Positions 11,773 to 23,809 of a stretch of 64,000 bases of DNA are shown here, one piece after another. How positions within the stretch are numbered: the first letter of the stretch is position 1; each line of letters begins with the position of its first letter. This DNA is from Trachythela sp. YZ-2020. Its lineage: Eukaryota; Cnidaria; Anthozoa; Malacalcyonacea; Clavulariidae. The stretch lies in assembly GCA_016169945.1 (NCBI GenBank), contig JADLSH010000363.1, forward strand, positions 3,610,501-3,674,500, written 5' to 3'. The notes under the pieces were generated by a model, which was not told the origin of the DNA, ran no database searches, and saw nothing but the letters and a program-made list of their open reading frames with translations. A program made the translations under genes and the position numbers.

Positions 11773-12500
11773 AGCAACTTATTTAATTTTTAATTTAGAA
11801 ATTTTTTAGAAACTCCCAAAGGGTTTTTCAGTTCCAATTCACAATTAACAATATCTAGTTAAAAGTAGTTGTGTCTATACATTTCTTAACTAAAGTAGGA
11901 ATTAAATAGGGTTTTCCGCAGTCCTCTCTTGAAAGTACGTAAACAGCTGGTATCAATAATGTCTCGCGGAAGTGAGTTCCACCAGGGCGACTATAAGATA
12001 GGGCGGCGAAACGGCAATGTAACCCCTGATCAATGTGTGATGCGCGGGACCCCCCAAATATTCTTCTTATACATGTGGAGACATTTTTATTTGTTAAAGA
12101 AAATTACCACAAATTTGTTATATACACAGGCCAGAAATTACTATTGTTCTAGTTCGGGAAAACATTGAATAGAACAAAGGTTACTAAGCATTAGAATGAT
12201 CTACATTAGTGAATAGCTCTTACACATAATTCTAATGCTTAGTTACTTTTGTTCTATTCAATGTTTTCCCGAACTAGAACAATAGTAAGCAGGCATGTTA
12301 GTTGTTCGAAGTTGTGAATTGGGTAGCAACGACGTAGACACACTGATGTAAACAGCGTTAGCCAAATTTGTCTATTGCCTGTCATACTTTCCCCATTTTA
12401 AATGACCGGTTGGTCCGCATTCAATGGCAGGTAGCAAAAAAAGTTCAAAAAATTAAGAAACGATATTTATACCAAATATACATCTATTAATGGTCTAACG
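11773..12500. other. Receptor 1 3' flank
   Basis: AT-rich sequence with no gene seen. The short frame at 11929-12168 begins at TTG and overlaps a hairpin element, so it is not believed. The only clear structure is the foldback at 12138-12288. Confidence 0.5.
12138..12288. mobile_element. Compact foldback element, about 60-bp arms
   Basis: Arms 12138-12199 and 12230-12288 are close to perfect inverted repeats, beginning TTACTATTGTTCTAGTTCGG, with a loop of about 30 bases. The near-identity of the arms suggests a young MITE or snapback element. It would fold into a very long hairpin if transcribed. Confidence 0.75.
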
Positions 12501-14680
12501 GCCCTGGGATTTACTAAGTTCTGGTGCCAAAAGAAGCGGTTAGCGCATTAAAAACCCTGATCCTATTATTATCTCCGTTGCGCTAAAACGAGCAGGTTTA
12601 AATGCGCTTTCATTTCATTGCAGCTTTGTGCGTCTATTATCAGCCAATGCTTTCACTCAGACAAAAGCCCTGACTTTAACGAATTAATAGAATTTTACAA
12701 GGCTTTTAAACAACCAAAAAACATCGAGGCAAACGCCTTAACCCGTACATGTTTTTAGGCCAATGCGCTTAAAGCGCAAATATTTATATTAATAAATAGA
12801 TTTCTATAGGTTAAAATAGCAAGCCCAAGCCCAGATATTTGGAAGTCGATAGACCAAAACGGAAAATGCAGCTATCATTATACTAGAAGTAATCTAGGCA
12901 GGCTATTTAACTTTGAAATCCTCCGAGTATGGGCAGTTTCGTTTCCTGTGGGCAGACAGGGTAGTCAGTATCAGTTTAACCTCAAGTTTAACAGTTTAGT
13001 CGTAACTCATAAATTTGCTGTAAAATCTTCCTGAAGTCATAAACAGGAACATGAACCAATAATGAACAACGAACTAATTAAATGACACTCCAATAAAATT
13101 ATGCCAGTCCACTGTCTCGTACCCAGGCGTCTCCAGAGCACTATTTAGTATCAGAAAAGAGCGGACGTACGACGGGTTTACATGAAGTATTGCACTAATG
13201 AGCCAGGAGCAAAGGGACTGTTGAGGTGGGTGTACTTGAAGTGCGAGAATCTACTCTCCCCAACAGCCCCTTCGCGCGCGCGTAGCTCATCCATTGCGAT
13301 ACTGCGATACTCCATGCATGTATCCCCTGACCCGTATTATAGCGCCTGCTTACGAGGCTAGGCCAGTTCATATGGTATAGTTTTTTAACATTTATACAGT
13401 CGAAAACACTCGTATAAATGGTCAAATTCTAATAAGACTTATTGTGGACCAGTCTCAACCCCTGTTCTTATTTAAGTCGCGACTTACTAAACTCTGACCA
13501 TTTACACGAGTGTGTTCGCGTCTTGTGTAAGTGGCGACTTATTTTCTCGCGTATAAATGGCCCTATTATTATTATTATTATTAAAACAAAATTAAAAAGC
13601 TTGCTTTTCATTATGAAAGACACGTCAGTGATAGAATGTTTGCATTATGTAGGATTAAACCAAAATATTCAGCAGGCTATTTAAAAATACCCGAGACCGA
13701 GTTACCTTAGTAATTATTGAACAGAGGATTTGAATAAGATTTAAGTTATTTAAACGAAAGAATAAAATATTTTGGCAGAATTTTTTATCAAAACATTTAT
13801 TCAGTATTCACTTCTTGAAAATTTATTTTGGTTTAACTTCTAATCTCACATGTCTATATAGCTGTATATTTTATTACACGTTTTAAATCTTATCTAGTAG
13901 TTGATTACCCCTGAGGTGCATAAAATTATAGCCAAAAGCATATTATATTAACATTCAAATAGGTTGTTTGCATGATTAAAATGAGATTTTAATTCAGATT
14001 GTATAATTAGAAAATGTAAAATAAACGTAGTGAATTTCTTCAAGTTAACCACTGGTCGTTCTTTATACTATTAGCTCTGTTTTCATATAGTCTATATATA
14101 CCGAATCAATGAACAAACGATGAATGCCTGAATGAATGAATAAATGAATAATTCTTATTTTTCATTTTTCTCAAGGCTATTATATTTTCACGGTGAAATT
14201 TCCTCCATACATGTCCAATACTGTCGAATCGTCTCAATTCGGAGAGTGATGGAGTGATTTGTAATTTGATATATCACATTCGTCGGCATTGCCATAGGGC
14301 GAAACTATTTGCGCAAAGTTTCGATTTGATCCATCCGTCTCAGGTCCCATTCGTTAGATTCCTGATCCTGCGTCCGATCCCATTTATATCTGCATAGCGG
14401 CTGCGTTATATGCAAATGTTAACATTTTATCGCTTTATTTCTCGAGTTGGATTTTATGCGGGACTTTGTATGCAAGGTAAGCATTATATAATCTTTTATT
14501 TCAGCTTAAGTTGTTCTGAACACTTCCCCCTTGTACGTAGGTAGGCTCAAAAGACTCGTCCAATGGTTCGATTCGTCAGATCTGTCTATGCGAAACGATA
14601 GCTAAACTTTAACTATCGTTTCGAATATAGACAGATCAAATGGTTGATCCTCGTGACACCACCAGGGGCATACATAACAA
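12500..14680. repeat. D block, copy 2 (downstream of receptor 1)
   Basis: Parts match 37610-39540 and 52920-55810. Shared pieces include the 'gcgcatgcgc'/'gccatgttttcac' segment family, the 'gaggtgcata' segment near 13913, 'acaataaacgtagtgaattt' type sequence near 14021, and the 'cgaatcgtctcaattcg' segment near 14224. Contains an (ATT)n microsatellite at 13563-13582. No coding gene was recognised. Confidence 0.65.
14578..14637. repeat. Local palindrome in D block
   Basis: GATCTGTCTATGCGAAACGA near 14578 is followed by its near-complement ending gacagatc near 14636. Sister D blocks near 2560 and 39525 hold only one orientation, so this copy appears to have been converted into a hairpin by local inverted duplication. 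Confidence 0.55.
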
Positions 14681-14917
14681 TCTTGGAGGCATGTAACGCG
14701 ATTTTAGAACAAGCGTTGCTAAGATCTATGCTAATATACACAGCTCAATGAAATAATATGGCTGTCAAGCAAATGAGCACACGATAACGTATAGGAATAA
14801 AAATTAAACATTAAACATGCGAAGCCATGTTAAAAGCAGCAAAAGATAAATCTTATTTAGAAAATTTATTTTCTGCTGGTCAAGGCTCAACATAATTTGC
14901 ATATGAAATTCATTATT

Positions 14918-15195
14918 CCAGCCAATGGATCATGACTATAGTCCTAAAAGTCATGATTATAATCTTAAAAGTTCATATACTATAGTCTTTATAGTCATGA
15001 ATATAGTTCAAATAGTCATGACTATATATAGTTCTAATAGTTATGACTATAGTCCTAAATTAAGCGTCTATGACTTAGTCTTAAATGTCAATGACTATAA
15101 TCCAGGTAGTCACGACTATAGTCTTAAAAGTCCGTCACTATAATCCAAGTAGTCATGGCTATGGTCCTAATAGTGATGAATATAGTCCATAAAGT
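14918..15195. repeat. Degenerate minisatellite of 'agtcatgactatagtccta'
   Basis: About a dozen imperfect units of roughly 20-25 bases, each containing a self-complementary catgactatag-like core. A related core occurs at 56004-56065. The open frame at 14925-15143 is a by-product of the repeat. Confidence 0.75.
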
Positions 15196-17762
15196 ACAGG
15201 ACCGGACTATTAGGAGGGAGTTACAATTCGCTAGCTTTGCCCCTCGCTACACGCGGTCTGCAGAGTAAACGCTTCAGTGGGCATTTTATTTATTTAAAAA
15301 GAAGGGTTTACTCTTCACAAAGCCAAGCGGATGTAAACATAAGTATACTTAAGTATTATTTTTGAGAACACTTCCAGACCAAAACGTGGCTACGTGCGTG
15401 AAGCAAATGTTTTGGCAACACATGTGACAATATTTGAACTGAATTTACCAACACAACGAATTGATGTTGCAGTAGAACTAATCTAAGTACAAGTACCTTA
15501 ATGACCCCTTAGCTAAATTTGTATCTTCTGTAGTTGTGAAAATCGTAAAAGAGCACTATTTTCATTAGCTTACGCAAAACGTTTCAGGCGCCACTTGTCT
15601 CTCTTTTCACACTCTAATATTAAAAACATTAAACATATACCTGTTAAAGTTTCAGCAAAATTGATTAAAGAGTTACAATTCCTTGTAGTTATATATCCGT
15701 TTTTTCTCAGTTTCTAAATATTTTGCTGCTTTAAGCCTAATTATATCGTTTACGCTACAGTATAAAAAATTCTGAACTCTTAATCTTGGACTCGAATCGT
15801 CTTTGAATTTTTAAGCCATATTCCCTTGAGCCTCAATTTTCTTCATTTTAATTCACTAAAACTGACTTGTTACTTTTCTCACGGCCTGCTTTTCAAAATT
15901 GAAACTCACGAGTAGTATATTTTGTGGCGAATTTTTACTGGACCGGGGTGTTAAGCTGTTAGCCGTTCGCAATTAAACAGCAGTTTTTGAACAAAAGGCG
16001 AGGCCGAAGATGGGGTATAATAATTTAAACGCTCATGCATGATGCGTGTTTTTATCGCTTAAAATTACACGATTTCCAGTGTTATATTCCAACTAGGGGA
16101 GAATATCGGAGCTCCCGCAGAGATAACCTGCGGTGTTTAAGCGTAGAGTCAAAATGGAACCACTCTTAACTGTCACTTTCGTCAGAAAACGAAATTATAA
16201 TCACTAGAAAACTGCATTATAGATCGACACAAGCAGGGGCGCAGAGGTGGTAGCCTCCTCCGCCGGCAACTCGGTGGGAAACGGCAACATTAGTTGGCAG
16301 AAATTGTTCAATAGTTAGCAGAGCGCGCCAAGAGATTGGGAGCTATTAATAAGGAGATAGGGGAGGAGGGCGTGGCAGTAATGAAATTATCCCTCACTAT
16401 CCACTGCAATCTCGTCCCCCGAGCCTGCGATCCTTTGGAAAGATCATCTTGCCTATACAATTATTGCGGAGGAGGGTACAGAGGTGGACGGCAGATGCAC
16501 TTACTGTTTTGAGATTAATACCCCACAAAAGCCATATATTTGTGATGTATTTTAAAGTAAGGTACAGTATTCTTTTATTCAACGGTTGTCAAAATATTCG
16601 GTAATTTTGAATAATAATGATTTCACCGCTTCACAAAGCCGAACAGATGTAAGCATAAGTATATATAAGTATTCTTGAAGAAAACCCTTCCAAAATAATC
16701 ATAGCTACGTGCATGAAGCAAAATCTCTTGGCAACACAATGTCAAAATATTTGAACTTCACCAGCTGACAATGAACTCACTCTCTAAAACAATACGCTAT
16801 ATAAGTACACTTTAGCCTTCAGCTAAGTACCCTTGTCAACAAATGTGGAGGAAACAGAATTTTAAATTGAGTCTCCTTCAAGTTTCTTCTCACTGTTCCT
16901 TCGATTTGTTTACAAAGTTACTTTCACAAAGGCGTCTTTCTCGTAAATACTATTTGAGTTGGTGCAGTTGCTTATCTTAAACAACGTAGCTATTTAGTCT
17001 ATAATTTTTCCGACTGAGTAATGTCAACGAGCAATTAATATACGTAAATTTTACGTCTGAAAATTTTAAAAGAAAAGAATATGTAATGTTTGGAGAGTAA
17101 ACTTGAACATATCAGTGGCCTGGTAGCGAGTTGACGTATCTAATCTCTGATTGGTCACGCAATATAAACAATACTTATTGAAACGTCAATAAAGTTAATT
17201 TTGTAGACTGTTAGGAGCATTAAAGACACGCACTGTCTTGAGAACAGTCAGTTGAAAGTTTCAGTTGGAAAGAAGAGCCAGAATTTCGAGCAGAACTTGG
17301 GAGTTTATAGGATTTGATAAAATTGAAGTCAGGAAGAAAGAAGATTAAACAGCATAAATTGAAAATCATTACGAAGAATTAATAAGGTAAGGCACACACG
17401 AACTCAGTTCGTATATAAATGCATATTTTGTAAATATGTAGTTTACTTGTAGTTTACTTCTGGATAACAGAATCGAACAGGGAAAATTGAAATTCACATG
17501 AAATACGAGTTTTTGAATTGTTTTCAAATTTCTCTCCAAATTTGTAAAAAATGAAAATATAAAGATATAAATACTATCTTTTGAAAATTTTTGAGGAAAC
17601 TATACATATTTTAAACCTAACTTTTAGCCCTCCAGCAGAAATCAACTGCTACTGGGCTAAACTTCCTTCTACAAGAACCCTTCAACATTTTGTTTTATCG
17701 AACGAGATGCCCACATTTTAGGATATGTTTTATAGTGTAGTTAACTAGAGCACACTCGTAAC

Positions 17763-17840
17763 GCAGCTGTTAGCTCAGTTGTTTCAGCATCGAACTGTGA
17801 AGCGCTAAGTCCAGTACTGGGTCAAGTCCCTGTGTCGGAG
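17763..17840 (+). repeat. tRNA-like SINE segment
   Basis: Has A-box-like tagctcagttgt and B-box-like gggtcaagtccc about 60 bases apart. Near-identical to 61671-61745. The acceptor and anticodon stems do not pair well, so it is a tRNA-derived repeat and not a functional tRNA. Confidence 0.55.
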
Positions 17841-17938
17841 CAACACCCAGGTCATAAAATAAGTGAGGGAGGTGCTGTCTTTGCTCGAAAAGCTGTAATT
17901 GGTTATAAACCTATACCTTCACGTCAACTACTTTAATA

Positions 17939-18378
17939 CATAGGCGTACGGAGGGGTGGGGCTGGGGGGGCTGCAGCCCCCCCCAATTTGTATCTATTCG
18001 GGCAAAAATTGTCTTGTCATTCGGGCAACGAGGGTCTGGTGACGTCATTTTTATTTATTTATTTAATTCGCCTTGTAAATTTATAACAGAATGATAAGTG
18101 AATAGAATAGCAAATATTTCAGAGTTTATGCTTTATACAATTCAAAAACATAAGGATATATTGCCGGAATTTGCCTCTAAAAATAGTGTAGTCCGGAAAT
18201 TTTTTTTTAAACAATCCCCCCCCCGTCGACAACAAAAACAATACTTTTATTCCAAATATTGTCCGAAAATGCTGCGCTTGGACCTCCCTAAACCAAGGTA
18301 CACACGACACCACTGCATGTCATTCGGGCAAATTCACCCAGCCCCCCCCCCCAAAAAAAATGTGCCCGTACGCCTATG
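17939..18378. mobile_element. hAT-type MITE (CATAGGCGTACGG ends)
   Basis: 440 bp. Inverted ends CATAGGCGTACGG and CCGTACGCCTATG are flanked by a perfect 8-bp duplication ctttaata (17931-17938 and 18379-18386). The empty site is at 61832-61839. Poly-G and poly-C runs lie just inside both ends, and the internal 'attcgggcaa' phrase recurs. The open frame inside is not a gene. Confidence 0.85.
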
Positions 18379-18960
18379 CTTTAATAAAAACGTTAAACCG
18401 TATGCCTCCGGTAACCTTTGTAGACATTGGGTTGTTAAAACCTTTTGGTGAACATAATTGAAATTGAAATATTAAAATGAAATGGCTATCTGTTCTCATT
18501 GGCAATACTTATTATTCGCAACAAACAGAATAACAAAAAACTATGTGCAGGTATATAATGAAATCAACGTCGTGATACGTGTATGCCCCTTTCAGACTGT
18601 GATTTCAAAACTATATGTACAAATTATCTTGGAAGTTTGAGGGGGGAGAGGGGGTAAATTATTGGAGAGGGGCCCTAATAGAGAGGGAGCTTAATAGACA
18701 GGGGTACTTAATAGAGAGGGAGATTAATTGAGAAGTGGATTTATCCGAATTGAAAGAAATTAACCCAAGAAACTAATACGATGATATATGTGTTTCTTTG
18801 TTGTGAAGGGGGAGGGGGATAATTGTTCGTACCTTTAAAGCTTATGGGTGCAACGAGCTTATTTATGTATTTATATTGAAACGAAGCCAACAAAAAGTCA
18901 AATTCTATAATTATGATTAAATCTTTAAGTGATAAATATTTGTTAGCGAAAACACTGATT

Positions 18961-19522
18961 TGTTTTTGGAACACAACCCGAATCTGTAAATATTAAGATG
19001 GGGATTCAAGGAGTGATATAAAATGTTGTTGTAAAAGAGAAATTTCGCCACAATTCAAAGAAATAGGCGTGGAAACATAGAGTTGATATGTTTTGTTGAA
19101 TAATCAATTCAAACAAGTCACTACTCAGTCAGCCATTCACAGTGGCATACCAAAACCACATGCTTTTTGGTGTGGGTGTGTACCCCTATATATTTCTTTA
19201 TTATACAGATACATTTTAAAGACCAATTTACTACGTAATCGTCAGTCAATTATACAGACAAAATAGGCTTTAATGAGCATAATGTCTTACCGACCAACTT
19301 TCAAATGGAAGAGGCGATCCCACTTTATAATACGTTCCTGGCCATTCACTCTCTGAAGCAAGTAAGGCAAACAATAAGCAACACCCACCACAACCAACAC
19401 AACTACATTTTCAACAACAACATTAAAATTACAACAACATTAACAACTATAACAGCAACTCTGCAAACACAATAAAAATTGCAGTCATCAATTTCAACAA
19501 CTTTAATTTTCAATCGTTCCAT
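18961..19522. other. Intergenic, no gene seen
   Basis: AT-rich sequence with an A- and C-rich 'acaacaac' stretch at 19380-19450. Nothing recognisable as coding or as a defined repeat. Confidence 0.4.
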
Positions 19523-19665
19523 CAACTCATCTTTCCCGATGAATGGAAATACGCTAAAGTTACTCCCATTCATAAACGTGGAAAACATAATTGCCCTGAC
19601 AACTATCGTCCAATTTCCATCGTTCCTGTAGTGGCAAAGGTTTTCGAAAGAATAATTTACAACTA
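19523..19665 (+). pseudogene. LINE reverse transcriptase, 5' piece of a split element
   Basis: Translates to a reverse-transcriptase N-terminal stretch including 'FPDEWKYAKVTPIHK' and 'NYRPISIVPVVAKVFERII'. The coding continues without loss at about 22378 ('LFSENNLLTNCQSGFRG'), so about 2.7 kb was inserted into one LINE copy here. Confidence 0.75.
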
Positions 19666-20123
19666 GTAGTTACTATCGCAAGGAAAGTGCTGCCCAAGCA
19701 TGTTTTGTAGTATTAAACGTACTAAATAATAAGTATGTTAAACGTGCTTTGTACGTGTTAAACGTACTAAAATAACTAAACAATTATGTTATGTTCGCGT
19801 GGCGCAATAAAAATTTTTGGCAACGTATATATTATCACTCTATAATTTTTTTCCTAACGGGGAGAAAGATTTGGGAAAAAGACGGGAAAAAGATTAGGCT
19901 GTTGTCAAATTACTCATGGAAGTCACAGGGAAAATACAGTCATATAACAACACAGGGGCCCAACAAAGGTTTATGTTTGTGAACAGTAAATCATAGCACA
20001 GTGATCACAGTTAACTATTAGTGCATCGGTGCATGAGTAAATATACTGTACGAGAAAGAGTAGAAATAATCTTTAATTTATATGAAGTACTTCACACACC
20101 GGAGGGAGTCAAAGAGAAAGTAA

Positions 20124-20563
20124 TCATTCATTTGCTTTATTAAGACCATCATATAGCCCTATAATATTAAAATAGCATGACTGCATGTCATTCAAGAAAA
20201 TATGCAAAAGTGCTGTATGAATATCATGGTAAGGATATTCAATTTCCCAATAAGTTATAACAAGCCCTTGAAGTTCCTTTCCATAAGTCATAAACCAAAT
20301 TTGGTTTTCATTCTTGCCAATTTGTTCTTCTAACACAATGGGTAGATCACTGTTATTTTGTGCCTCAATGGGCTCCACCACAATGGGTAGATCACTATTT
20401 ATATTTTGACCTACCTCCACGGGTAGATTGTTTATATATTTTGAGCTACCTCCGCGGGTAGATTGTTAATATTTTGAGCTACCTCCACGGGTAGATTGTT
20501 TATATTTTGAGCTACCTCCACGGGTAGATTGTTTATATTTTGAGCTACCTCCACGGGTAGATT
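20124..20563 (-). other. Unrecognised open frame with N-terminal peptide repeats
   Basis: On the minus strand a 33-base unit encodes the 11-residue repeat NNLPVEVAQNI. The repeat decays downstream into 'SDLPIVVEPIEAQN' type copies and then a unique 60-residue tail ending ...GLYDGLNKANE at 20124. One unit has 2 extra bases near 20435, breaking the frame between the clean repeats and the tail. The longest uninterrupted part, 20124-20420, starts at GTG. Function unknown. It could be a coding minisatellite of a decayed gene or a chance frame. Confidence 0.25.
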
Positions 20564-20641
20564 TATTCAATTCAATTCAATTCAATTCAATTCAATTCAA
20601 TTCAATTCAATTCAATTCAATTCAATTCAATTCAATTCAAT
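20395..20641. repeat. 33-bp minisatellite followed by (TTCAA)n
   Basis: Five units of 33-35 bases (core gctacctccacgggtagatt) at 20395-20563 run directly into about 15 copies of TTCAA (20564-20641). The junction 'tagatttattcaattcaa' is abrupt. Confidence 0.9.
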
Positions 20642-20839
20642 TACGTCTTTATTACAAATAGTGGAGTTGCAACTTTACAATTGATATGTACTACAAAAGA
20701 TTAAATTATTTACAAATTAAATTATTTAACCACTATTTGTCATCGTACCACATGTATTCGTAGATGAATTATTAACAGTAACAATTGTTGTAAGTTATCT
20801 ATAGACAAAAATTCTACACCAGGGTCTAGGACTAATAGG

Positions 20840-21535
20840 CCATTATTCGTTATTTTATTGAATCGACGTTTCGACTAGGTTGAAGTCATCATCAGGATTA
20901 GTGTAAAATTACAAGTGCAAGTATTTATATAGTGAAGAAAGCGGAGCTTTACCGCCATGGTTACGTTCTGGTGTAATATTTGTGTTTATAGGAATAGTTG
21001 AGTCAGGCGAGAGTTCCAGTAGTATTGAAAATGCTAGTCGCATGAGTGGATTTCCGAGCTTTCACGTGTGCTGTGTTCTTTTATTAATAGGTGCTTCGAC
21101 AACCAGAACACGCAGGACAGGAAACAATTGGTATTCGTAGTTCGCCAGTTTAAGATAAACTTACATGGACCTTTAGCTTTCACTAAGCGGCGAGTTTTCT
21201 TGATGAATTTATTAGTGAGAATATTGCCATATTTGCCAATAAATGGCAATCTAAATAATCTTATCCATATTTTGGGTACGTTCTCAGTGGTTGTGTTCTC
21301 TGAATGATGAACATGTTACTTATATTCAGAGTCTATATGTCTATATATGTTATATAGAGTCTCTGGCCATACGCAGACGTAAACCAGAACTTAACCATGG
21401 CGCTAAAGCTTCTAAAGAACTTATCATCCAAGCTCCGCTTTCTTCACTATATAAATACTTGCACTTGTAATTTTTACACTAATCCTCACGATAAGTACAA
21501 TCTAGCCGAAACGTCGATTCAATAAAATAACAACA
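20840..21535. mobile_element. Penelope-like terminal sequences in inverted orientation
   Basis: Left end 20840-20960 and right end 21430-21535 are inverted copies. Each has the 'tattttattgaatcgacgtt' type terminus, a hammerhead-like segment (20864-20895 on minus) and the 'gcaagtatttatatagtgaa' stretch. The middle has no intact reverse transcriptase. Probably a non-autonomous or internally deleted Penelope-like element. Confidence 0.55.
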
Positions 21536-22377
21536 TGTTATTCGGAGTTACTGTTCTTTTGTATTTCATTAAAATACTTGTAAACGACCATGCGGACAAT
21601 GGGATATTTCGGGCTGTAAGAAGCGCCGATAAACTCATAAAAGCACATTGCTTGCCTCTAGAATGAACGCTAAACAGTTCATCGCCTTGGTGGATATTAG
21701 CAGGAAGAAATAAAGCCATACTTACTTGATTTCTTTGGGAAGTCGTATATTTTGCATCAAGTCAGATCCAGAATAAAAAGCTTGCCAATTTGCGCACGCA
21801 ATTCAATATATTCCGATATAATAAAACGCCATACGATGAAAGGATTTGTACTAACGAGCATGAGCTCCAATAAAAAAATTGCAGAAACTCGAAACACTTT
21901 TTTAAATAATTTATATAGTATCAATAGCTCTTTGATACAAATAATTTGTTCTTATATATTTTAAATATTCACGATAAGTCCATTATGAAAATAATAGCAA
22001 AATATTTCCATGATATTCTCCTATTATATGATAAACAGTATATTGCGTAAACGTGCATATTATTATGTATAATATAAAGAGTGTGATATTTTATAATCTT
22101 ACAATATTTTATAGTTATTATAACGATACGTTTTGTATCTTTCTCATGTAATTTCATATGTGCCTGTATTGGTATTTGATGAATAAAGATTATTATTATT
22201 ATTATTATTCAATAATTTTCTCTCACTCCCCCCCGGTGCCCCCCCGGAATTCTGACATCTTAAATATGGACGGACAGACGCGAGAATACATAACTCGGCC
22301 CGAAAGACTGGGTCGAGTGAACTCTGGAGAAACCTTAGCATGTCAAAATTAGGAGTGCTGCCTGCGGCAGCAATCAG

Positions 22378-23640
22378 TTGTCTCTATTCTTTTCTGAAAA
22401 TAATCTGTTAACTAATTGCCAGTCAGGGTTTCGTGGACTGCATTCTACTGTCACTGCTCTTCTTGAGGTCACTAACGAATGGGCTTATAATATTGATTCT
22501 GGGAATGTAAATGCGTTATGTTTTTAGACCTCAAGAAAGCATTTGACACCGTGGATCATGGGATACTATTAGGCAAACTAAATACTTATGGAGTTAATGG
22601 AATCGCGGGAAATTGGTTTCGATCATATCTAAGTCAACGTAAACAGAGATGCTATGTCAACGGTCATCTCTCGTCTAATAATCGATTTATTCAGTGTGGA
22701 GTTCCCCAATGTACTATATTGGGTCCACTTCTATTCCTAATCTATATAAATGACTTCCTAATTGCTTGTCGCATTCTCGTGCACGAATGTTTGCTGATGA
22801 CACTCACTTGACATACTCAAGTAATAATATTGATGACATTAATCACAATTTTAATGAAGATCTTGTTAGTGTCAGTGAATGGTTGACAGCGAATAGACTT
22901 ACTCTAAATCAGACTAAAACATAATTCATATTAATTGGCTCTCGTCAAAGAATCAATACTTTTAATTCTATGCCTTATTTGGCACTTAATAACATTCCAG
23001 TTAAACAAGTGTCTCATACAAAATCACTTGGTATGCATATTGACGAGAACTTGTCCAGGACAGTTGTCCTGGAATGACGAGAACTTGTTCACATTGATAA
23101 ACTGTGTAAAAATGTTGCCTCCGGTATAGGTGCTCTAAAGCGAGTAAAGCCATTTGTTAATTCTTTTACATTGCAAATGATATTCAATAGTCTGGTTCAA
23201 CCTTATTTCGACTATTGTTCCGTAGTCTGGGATCGCTGTGGTAGTACCCTGGAGGATAAATTACAAAAACTCGTGCTGCCAGGGTGTTAACTTCAGCTAG
23301 TTGTGAAACAAGTGTCGATTATCTATTGGAAAAACTTGGATGGAAAGATCTGAAATCTCAGCGCAAAATTGCCAAGGCTACCATGGTGGATAAATCTTTA
23401 AATGGCTTAGCGCCAGATTATCTCGCACAGATGTTTACTGATCGCAGTAGCATTACGAATTATACGTTGAGAGACACCAGTGAAAAATTAGCTCTGCCGC
23501 ATCCTCACATCAATTACGTGAAAAATAGTTCCATGCAGTTACAGTGGAGCGGTACTATGGAACTCCCTCCCAACTGAGATGCGGCAGGCTAATACCTTAT
23601 CCCAATTTAAGATGTACTACAGCAACCTTATTCGATAATT
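22378..23640 (+). pseudogene. LINE reverse transcriptase, 3' piece of a split element
   Basis: Continues from 19665. Pieces: 22378-22517 (RT fingers), 22518-22811 with '[17 protein letters not shown]' and '[13 protein letters not shown]' (a Q-C replaces the usual Q-G), then FADDTHLTY around 22790 in a shifted frame, 'EWLTANRLTLNQTKT' and a stop at 22922, and finally 23284-23577 with the C-terminal region. A short duplication near 23050-23090 repeats 'gacgagaacttgt'. Multiple frame breaks make it dead. Jockey/CR1-type ORF2 by order of motifs. The 3' end near 23790 carries aataaa. Confidence 0.85.
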
Positions 23641-23809
23641 TTAAATTTTTAATTGTATATATCACGGCACTCATGGAAACCAGGTATATTTTATGTTTGT
23701 AAGTTTTATTAGTGTTGTGTAACTTCTGTAACTTAGTAATTTTGTATTCCTTTGTAAATCCTGATGAGTCCACCGTGACTAAATAAAGTTCATTTCACTT
23801 CACCACGAT

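Larger units (their letters stand above)
15400..18960. repeat. P block, copy 2
   Basis: Collinear with 59130-62560 over about 3.5 kb, starting from 'accaacacaacgaattgatg' near 15449. The two copies differ by insertions: a MITE at 17939-18378 only here, and another at 60455-60745 only in the sister. No conserved protein frame is shared, so I treat the block as non-coding duplicated DNA. Confidence 0.75.
19666..22377. other. About 2.7-kb insertion splitting a LINE
   Basis: Contains an 11-residue-unit minisatellite (20395-20563), a (TTCAA)n run (20564-20641), a Penelope-like end pair (20840-21535) and an (ATT)n run near 22190-22209 that looks like a retrotransposon tail. No clear single element accounts for it, so it may be a stack of several insertions. 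No target duplication was identified with certainty. Confidence 0.45.

Noticed and set aside
14925..15143. Open frame of 72 residues rich in DYSPKS-like repeats
   Set aside because: It is a direct translation of the agtcatgactata minisatellite and lacks independent support.
20033..20142. Short plus-strand peptide with a helix-turn-helix look (RERVEIIFNLYE), as in transposase N-termini
   Set aside because: Only about 36 residues, no catalytic domain nearby, and it overlaps the opposite-strand frame. Too weak to call.
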